DNA of 9,886 bases, taken from NCBI GenBank assembly GCA_021768985.1, contig JAETTR010000032.1, forward strand, positions 1-9,886. Reading direction: 5' to 3'. A program made the translations under genes and the position numbers. The stretch comes from Bacillota bacterium. Its GTDB lineage: Bacteria; Bacillota; Clostridia; Christensenellales; Borkfalkiaceae. How positions within the stretch are numbered: the stretch's first letter is position 1; every line of letters begins with the position of its first letter. Positions 5,703 to 9,886 of the stretch are shown piece after piece. The notes under the pieces are model-generated. The model did not search any database, had not been told where the DNA came from, and saw nothing but the letters and a program-made list of their open reading frames with translations.

Positions 5703-6248
5703 ATGAAAAAACAGGCGCGCGCATACAATGGCAGAAAGATCGCCGTCCTTGCCCTTTTGACGGGGCTCGGACTCCTGTCCTTCATGCTCGAATCCCTGCT
5801 TCCGTCCATGATTTTACCGGGGGCGAAGCTTGGACTCGCGAACGCGTTCTCGCTGTTCGCGCTCGCCGCGTACGGTTTGCCCGAGGCGCTCCTCGTAGTA
5901 ATCGCGCGCACCGTGCTCGGGAGCATTTTCGCGGGCAACGTTTCCCTGCTCCTTTACAGCCTGACCGCTGGGATCGTTGCGGTGACCGCCGCCCGTCTGC
6001 TCCTGTTTCTCTCCCCGCGCGTGAGTCTTTTGTGCGTGAGCGTCGCTTCGGCGGTCGTGCACAACCTCGTGCAGCTCGCGGTTTACTGCGCGCTCACGCA
6101 GACGGTTCTTTTGATTACTTACGCGCCCTACCTGTGCCTGCTCGGCGTCGTCGCCGGCGCGGCGGTCGGGTGCGCCGTAATACTGACGCTGAAAGCCCTG
6201 CCCTCTTCCGCATTGCAAAGGATCGGGGCGAAGGAGGATCTCATTTGA
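5703..6248 (+). CDS. Gx transporter family (Hpre_diP_synt_I-type) membrane protein, first gene of the rnf operon
   Basis: This 181-residue, very hydrophobic protein has about five membrane helices. It carries the family signature LPGAKLGLANAFSLFAL (38-54), preceded by LLSFMLESLLPS (24-35). Databases name this family heptaprenyl diphosphate synthase component I or Gx transporter. The enzymatic name is probably a mislabel, because the protein looks like a small substrate-binding membrane subunit. Relatives often lie beside rnf genes and FMN-binding proteins, which suggests a link to Rnf assembly or flavin supply; this is inference. ATG 5703 is the only start that keeps the first helix complete. 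An apparent TTG at 5667 is the -35 box itself. Its stop overlaps the rnfC start, so the two are translationally coupled. Confidence 0.82.
   Translation: MKKQARAYNGRKIAVLALLTGLGLLSFMLESLLPSMILPGAKLGLANAFSLFALAAYGLPEALLVVIARTVLGSIFAGNVSLLLYSLTAGIVAVTAARLLLFLSPRVSLLCVSVASAVVHNLVQLAVYCALTQTVLLITYAPYLCLLGVVAGAAVGCAVILTLKALPSSALQRIGAKEDLI
6231..6247 (+). promoter_or_regulatory. Ribosome binding site that fixes a TTG start for rnfC
   Basis: AAGGAGG (6231-6237) stands 7 bases before TTG at 6245-6247. No ATG or GTG in the rnfC frame lies near. The TTG overlaps the stop TGA (6246-6248) of the preceding gene, giving TTGA. Confidence 0.85.
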
Positions 6249-7540
6249 AGGCAAAAAACGGAAAGCTCTTTTTCCGCGGGCTCCATATCCCCGACAAAAA
6301 AGAGCGTTCGAAGGAAATTCCGATCGCGCCGTTCGAACCGGACGAGGTGTCGATTCCTTTGAAACAGCATATCGGCGCGCCCGCCGAACCCGTCGTCTCC
6401 GTCGGCGACGAGGTGAAGAGAGGACAGCTGATCGGAAAAGCGGGCGGCTTGATCTCCGCGAACGTGCACGCGAGCATTGCGGGCAAGGTGACCGCGATCG
6501 CCGAGCGCGCGGACGGCAAGGGCGGAACCTGTATACATATCACGATCGCGCGCGGCGCGGGCGGCGACGATTATCTGCCCCCGCTCGCCACCCCGAGCGG
6601 CGAAGAGATCGCAGAACGCATCCTGCAGGCGGGCATCGTGGGCATGGGCGGCGCGGGCTTTCCCGCGCACGTCAAAGCAAAGCCCCCCGTTCCCGTGGAC
6701 ACGCTGATCTTAAACGGCGCGGAATGCGAGCCCTATCTCACCTGCGACGACCGCCTGATGCGCGAACAGACGGAGAAGATCGTGCGCGGCGCGAAGTATC
6801 TCGCCGTGGCGTTGAACGCCGCCCGCACGGTGATCGCGATCGAAAAGAACAAGCCCGAAGCGATCGCGCGCTTCGAGGAGACCGAGCTCGAAGTCGTAAA
6901 GCTGAAAAAGCAATACCCCATGGGTTCGGAAAAACACCTGATCTACTGCTGCACGGGCAGAAAGGTGCCCCTCGGCAAGCTCCCCGCCGACGCGGGCGTG
7001 TGCGTGCAGAACGTGGCGACCGCGTTTGCGGTCTGCGAAGCGGTCGAGCTCGGCAAGCCCCTCTTCGAGCGAGTCGTCACCCTCTCGGGCGGCGGCGCGC
7101 AGACACCGAAGAATCTGCTCTGCCCCGTGGGCACCCCCCTCTCCGCGCTTTTAAACGAGGCGCACGCAACCGAGGACGCCGCGAAGTTCGTGGCGGGCGG
7201 TCCCAGGACGGGCACGGCGCTGACGGGCGCGAACGGCGTGGTGACGAAAACGACCTCGGGATTTCTGCTGCTCACGCAAGCGGAAACGAAGCCCGACTCG
7301 TCCACGCCCTGCATCAAGTGCGGGAAGTGCGCCGACGTCTGCCCCATGCGATTACTGCCCATGCAGACGGCGTTTTATTCGGCGGCGCAGGAATTCGAAC
7401 TCGCCGACAAATACGGCGGCGTGCGCAGCTGCATCGAATGCGGCGCGTGCTCGTATATCTGCCCCGCGCGCAGACCGTTGGCACAGGCGATCAAAACGGC
7501 GAAAGCCGCGCTCGCGCCCAAAAAAGGAGGAAACAAATGA
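6245..7540 (+). CDS. rnfC: Electron transport complex subunit RnfC
   Basis: This 431-residue peripheral subunit of the Rnf complex is thought to dock NAD(H) and relay electrons through iron-sulfur centres. The N-terminus has the family's FRGLHIPDKKE (10-20) and a lipoyl-like hybrid-barrel segment EPVVSVGDEVKRGQLIG (48-64). The flavin/NADH-binding region contains GMGGAGFP (133-140) and LILNGAECEPYLTCDDRLM. Two 4Fe-4S motifs lie near the C-terminus: C356-x2-C359-x2-C362-x3-C366-P and C396-x2-C399-x2-C402-x3-C406-P. The start is TTG 6245, supported by AAGGAGG and by the residues that follow. The same frame is open back to 5579, but that stretch belongs to the upstream gene read in another frame. 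Length is typical of clostridial RnfC. The last base group ATGA starts rnfD. Confidence 0.97.
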   Translation: MKAKNGKLFFRGLHIPDKKERSKEIPIAPFEPDEVSIPLKQHIGAPAEPVVSVGDEVKRGQLIGKAGGLISANVHASIAGKVTAIAERADGKGGTCIHITIARGAGGDDYLPPLATPSGEEIAERILQAGIVGMGGAGFPAHVKAKPPVPVDTLILNGAECEPYLTCDDRLMREQTEKIVRGAKYLAVALNAARTVIAIEKNKPEAIARFEETELEVVKLKKQYPMGSEKHLIYCCTGRKVPLGKLPADAGVCVQNVATAFAVCEAVELGKPLFERVVTLSGGGAQTPKNLLCPVGTPLSALLNEAHATEDAAKFVAGGPRTGTALTGANGVVTKTTSGFLLLTQAETKPDSSTPCIKCGKCADVCPMRLLPMQTAFYSAAQEFELADKYGGVRSCIECGACSYICPARRPLAQAIKTAKAALAPKKGGNK

Positions 7541-8550
7541 ACCCGATCGTTTCCGTTTCTCCGCACGTAAAGACCGGACGCACGACCAAGCATATCATGC
7601 TCGACGTGCTCATTTCGCTCCTTCCCGCAACGGCGGCGGGGATCGTGTTCTTCGGCTACGAAGCCGCGGTCATCGTGCTGATCTCCCTCTTCTCGGCGTG
7701 CGCAACCGAATTCGTATGGTATCTCCTGCGCGAAAAAATCTGGCGCGACCCCAAAGCGACGCTGAAAAAGTTTGTCAAACAGTTCGATTTCACTTCGGCG
7801 ATCACCGGTCTGCTTCTCGCGCTGTGCCTGCCCGCCAACCTCTCCGCCTGGTATATGCCCCTGCTCGGGAGTATCTTCGCGGTGGGCGCGGTAAAGATGC
7901 TCTTCGGCGGCACGGGTCGGAACATCGTGAACCCCGCGCTCACGGGGCGGGTGTTCCTGTTCATCTCCTTTACGGCAATGACGGTATACCCCGCGGCAAA
8001 GTTCGGTGCGATCGCGACGAACGGTTGGGAGCAGCTCGTGACGGGTCCCACCCAGCTCGGCAACCTGTTGAAGGGCGAACCTACGCTCTCCGCGCTCGAC
8101 CTCTTCCTCGGCACGGGCGTCGCGGGGTGCATCGGCGAAACGTGCAAGCTCGCGCTCCTCGTTGGCGGCGTTTACCTGTGCGCGCGCGGAGTAATTAAAT
8201 GGTACCTGCCTGTACTCTATATCGGCGTGACGGGGCTCTTCGCCGTCGCGCTCGAAGGGTTCGACTTCGCGGCGTTCCTTCCCTCGATCCTCTCGGGCGG
8301 GCTCTTCCTCGGGGCGATCTTCATGGCGACCGATTACGTAACCACCCCCAAGAGCACGCTCGGAAACGTGATTTACTTCATTCTGCTCGGACTGCTGACG
8401 GCGGGTCTGCGCAAGGCGACGGGAATCGAAGTCGTCTCCTTCTGCATTCTGCTGATGAACTTTACGGTATTTTTAATCGACCTCGCGATCAAAGCGCGTC
8501 CCTTCGGCTATCGGAGAGAGAAAAAGCGCGCGAAGGAGGAAAAACGATGA
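7537..8550 (+). CDS. rnfD: Electron transport complex subunit RnfD
   Basis: This 337-residue integral membrane subunit has many helices and carries a covalently bound FMN in characterised complexes. It begins with the family-typical SPHVKTGRTTKHIMLDVLISLLP (8-30 overall). The core motif FGGTGRNIVNPALTGRVF (123-140) and ATDYVTTP near the C-terminus are clear. The expected FMN-linkage motif, usually S/T-G-A-T, reads VTGPTQL (168-174) with T172 as the likely attachment residue. Pro therefore replaces Ala, and the usual Asp three residues before the S/T is not evident. ATG 7537 follows AAAGGAGG at 6 bases and overlaps the rnfC stop as ATGA. The C-terminus is a basic cytoplasmic tail. It pairs with RnfG, RnfE and RnfA in the membrane. 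Confidence 0.97.
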   Translation: MNPIVSVSPHVKTGRTTKHIMLDVLISLLPATAAGIVFFGYEAAVIVLISLFSACATEFVWYLLREKIWRDPKATLKKFVKQFDFTSAITGLLLALCLPANLSAWYMPLLGSIFAVGAVKMLFGGTGRNIVNPALTGRVFLFISFTAMTVYPAAKFGAIATNGWEQLVTGPTQLGNLLKGEPTLSALDLFLGTGVAGCIGETCKLALLVGGVYLCARGVIKWYLPVLYIGVTGLFAVALEGFDFAAFLPSILSGGLFLGAIFMATDYVTTPKSTLGNVIYFILLGLLTAGLRKATGIEVVSFCILLMNFTVFLIDLAIKARPFGYRREKKRAKEEKR

Positions 8551-9176
8551 AAGAGAAACTGAAAGCGTTTTTCACGGGCACGGCGTTCCGTTGCGTGGCG
8601 GTGCTCCTCGGGATCGTGCTCGTGTCGGGCGCGCTTCTCGCGATCTTCAACGATCTGCTCTTCGTTTCCGCAGAGGAGCGGTTCAACCGCACCCTCGCCA
8701 AAATTTACGGAAAAACGGTGAGCACGACGGTCGTCGAATTCACCCCCGAAGAAGCGGGATACAGCGGCGGCACGGTGAACGCCGCGTACCTCGTGGACGA
8801 CGGAAACTACCTCGTGCAGACAACGGGAAACGGCGGATATTCGAACGGCACGGTCACGCTGTGGACGGTACTCTCCTGCGAAGGCTCGCGGGAAAACGGC
8901 GACCTCGTCTGGAAGGGAATCGAGAAGGTCGTCTACGAGAGCAACGAAAAACAGAGCTATATCTCCAAAATCAAGTCGAAATTCTACGCGAGCTTCACGG
9001 TGCACAACGACGAACTGCTCGCGGGCAAAAAATTCACGGCGGCGGCAATCGCCGATTCCGAAGGGATCTTTACCCTTTCGGCGGGCGCGTCCCGCTCCTC
9101 CGCCGCGATCGTGAACGCGGTCAATACCGCGATCGATTTCTTTACGGCGCATATCCTGAAGGAGGCGGAAGCATGA
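8547..9176 (+). CDS. rnfG: Electron transport complex subunit RnfG (FMN-binding)
   Basis: This 209-residue subunit has one N-terminal membrane anchor (about 14-34) and an extracytoplasmic FMN_bind domain. In family members the flavin is attached by ApbE to the last Thr of an SGAT motif near the C-terminus. Here the matching stretch is LSAGASRSSAAIVNAVN (177-193), so the attachment position is S182 rather than Thr and the first position is Ala. The trailing SSAAIVNAVN matches the family well, so the alignment is secure. ATG 8547 has AAGGAGG 7 bases upstream and overlaps the rnfD stop as ATGA. No ApbE gene is visible in the window, so flavinylation must be supplied from elsewhere. Confidence 0.94.
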   Translation: MKEKLKAFFTGTAFRCVAVLLGIVLVSGALLAIFNDLLFVSAEERFNRTLAKIYGKTVSTTVVEFTPEEAGYSGGTVNAAYLVDDGNYLVQTTGNGGYSNGTVTLWTVLSCEGSRENGDLVWKGIEKVVYESNEKQSYISKIKSKFYASFTVHNDELLAGKKFTAAAIADSEGIFTLSAGASRSSAAIVNAVNTAIDFFTAHILKEAEA

Positions 9177-9862
9177 AAAACAAGTACGCGAAAATCGCTT
9201 ACGATGGTCTGATCACGAACAACGCGTCCTTCAAGCTCGTGCTCGGCACCTGCGCCGCGCTCGGCATGTCCTCTTCCGCGGTCAGCGGCTTCGGCATGGG
9301 AATCTCGGTCACCGTGGTCCTGCTGTTGAGCAACGTCATCATCTCCCTGCTGCGGAAAATCATTCCCTCCGCCGTGCGCATTCCCGCGTTTATCGTGGTG
9401 ATCACCACCCTCGTGACCATTCTGCGCATGGCGCTCGAAAAATTCATGCCCGACCTCTATGATTCCATGGGCGTGTTCCTGCCCCTGATCGTCGTGAACT
9501 GCATGATCCTCGGGCGGGCGGAAGCGTTCGCGAGCAAACAGCCCGTACTCGATTCCGCAATCGACGGCGTAAGCACGGGGCTGGGCTTCACCTTCGCGCT
9601 GACGATCATGGGAATCATCCGCGAATTTCTCGGGAGCGGAAGCTTCTTCGGAATCGAACTGTTCGATTTCTCGATCGGATTCTTCACGAGCTCGGCGGGC
9701 GCGTTCTTTACCTACGGTATCTGCATCGCGCTCTTTCTGCTGATCACGGGCGAGGTCGAAAAATCGATGCGCAAGAAACGGGCGCGGGAATTCCGCGTTT
9801 CGCACGATTCCCCCCTGCCCCCGCCCGAAGAGAATCATAACGGGGAGGTCGAAGCATGTTAG
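9173..9862 (+). CDS. rnfE: Electron transport complex subunit RnfE
   Basis: This 229-residue membrane subunit has about six helices and is the partner of RnfA. It shows N16-N17 ahead of LGTCAALGM (24-32, C27) and VVNCMILGRAEAFA (107-120, C110). These are the two cysteines that with the matching RnfA pair are thought to hold an intramembrane 2Fe-2S cluster. IREFLGSGSFFG follows. The C-terminal tail (about 200-229) is polar and Pro-rich, with a basic stretch RKKRAREFR. ATG 9173 has AAGGAGG at 7 bases and overlaps the rnfG stop as ATGA. The stop TAG overlaps the rnfA start by 7 bases. Confidence 0.97.
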   Translation: MKNKYAKIAYDGLITNNASFKLVLGTCAALGMSSSAVSGFGMGISVTVVLLLSNVIISLLRKIIPSAVRIPAFIVVITTLVTILRMALEKFMPDLYDSMGVFLPLIVVNCMILGRAEAFASKQPVLDSAIDGVSTGLGFTFALTIMGIIREFLGSGSFFGIELFDFSIGFFTSSAGAFFTYGICIALFLLITGEVEKSMRKKRAREFRVSHDSPLPPPEENHNGEVEAC

Positions 9863-9886
9863 GCGTTATTTTCACCGTCTTTATCA
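9856..9886 (+). CDS. rnfA: Start of rnfA (partial, cut by window edge)
   Basis: ATG at 9856 is preceded by GGGGAGG (9842-9848) at 7 bases and opens MLGVIFTVFI, a hydrophobic start as expected for the RnfA membrane subunit. Only ten residues are visible. The call rests mainly on position: rnfA follows rnfE in the clostridial rnfCDGEAB order, and the short overlap with the rnfE stop matches the other junctions. Confidence 0.8.
   Translation, partial: MLGVIFTVFI

Noticed and set aside
5579..6244. N-terminal extension of RnfC back to 5579
   Set aside because: It overlaps the promoter and the Gx-family gene in another frame. AAGGAGG and the RnfC-typical N-terminus place the start at TTG 6245.
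6724..7536. Long extension of the RnfD frame inside rnfC
   Set aside because: It is an Arg-rich shadow frame. RnfD begins at ATG 7537 after AAAGGAGG.
8984..9838. A 284-residue minus-strand frame opposite rnfG and rnfE
   Set aside because: It is Arg/Asp/His-rich antisense reading with no motifs, opposite well-supported genes.

Overview
The window reads as a chromosomal segment of a GC-rich anaerobic Firmicute, most likely class Clostridia. The evidence is the near-consensus AAGGAGG ribosome binding sites, the TTGACA-N17/18-TATAAT or TATACT promoters in short AT-rich gaps, and a clostridial-type rnfCDGEA gene order. I cannot name a species. I see no mobile element, tRNA, rRNA, CRISPR array or phage gene. 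Coding density is high, and no gene-free stretch exceeds about 170 bases.

Left part (1-5535): six genes, all on the minus strand. In transcription order from right to left they are: a thioredoxin-reductase-like flavoprotein (4672-5535); a TtcA-family PP-loop protein one base behind it (3846-4670); a short cysteine-rich unknown (3361-3783) with its own promoter; a GC-rich hairpin; a CNNM/CorC-type membrane protein with two CBS domains (2217-3278); then a perfect-consensus promoter driving a MarR-type regulator (1621-2079) and an ABC transporter with ATPase and permease fused in one chain (1602 to beyond position 1). The last two look like a regulator-exporter operon.

Right part (5703-9886): the plus-strand operon of the Rnf complex, the membrane ferredoxin:NAD+ oxidoreductase that couples electron transfer to ion translocation. 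A small Gx-transporter/Hpre_diP_synt_I-family membrane protein comes first, followed by rnfC, rnfD, rnfG, rnfE and the first codons of rnfA. Each junction is a few-base overlap, and each rnf gene is preceded by a strong Shine-Dalgarno sequence. rnfB would be expected just outside the window.

The two halves meet at a compact divergent promoter region (5536-5702). Both promoters are TTGACA-N17-TATACTGTT, and a 19-base interrupted palindrome lies between them. Three points are most worth following. The thioredoxin-reductase-like protein keeps its FAD and CxxC motifs but has lost the NADPH motifs, so it may be ferredoxin-dependent, which is notable beside a ferredoxin-oxidising complex. The rnf operon appears to start with a leaderless transcript. 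The covalent-FMN attachment motifs of RnfG and RnfD depart from the usual SGAT.
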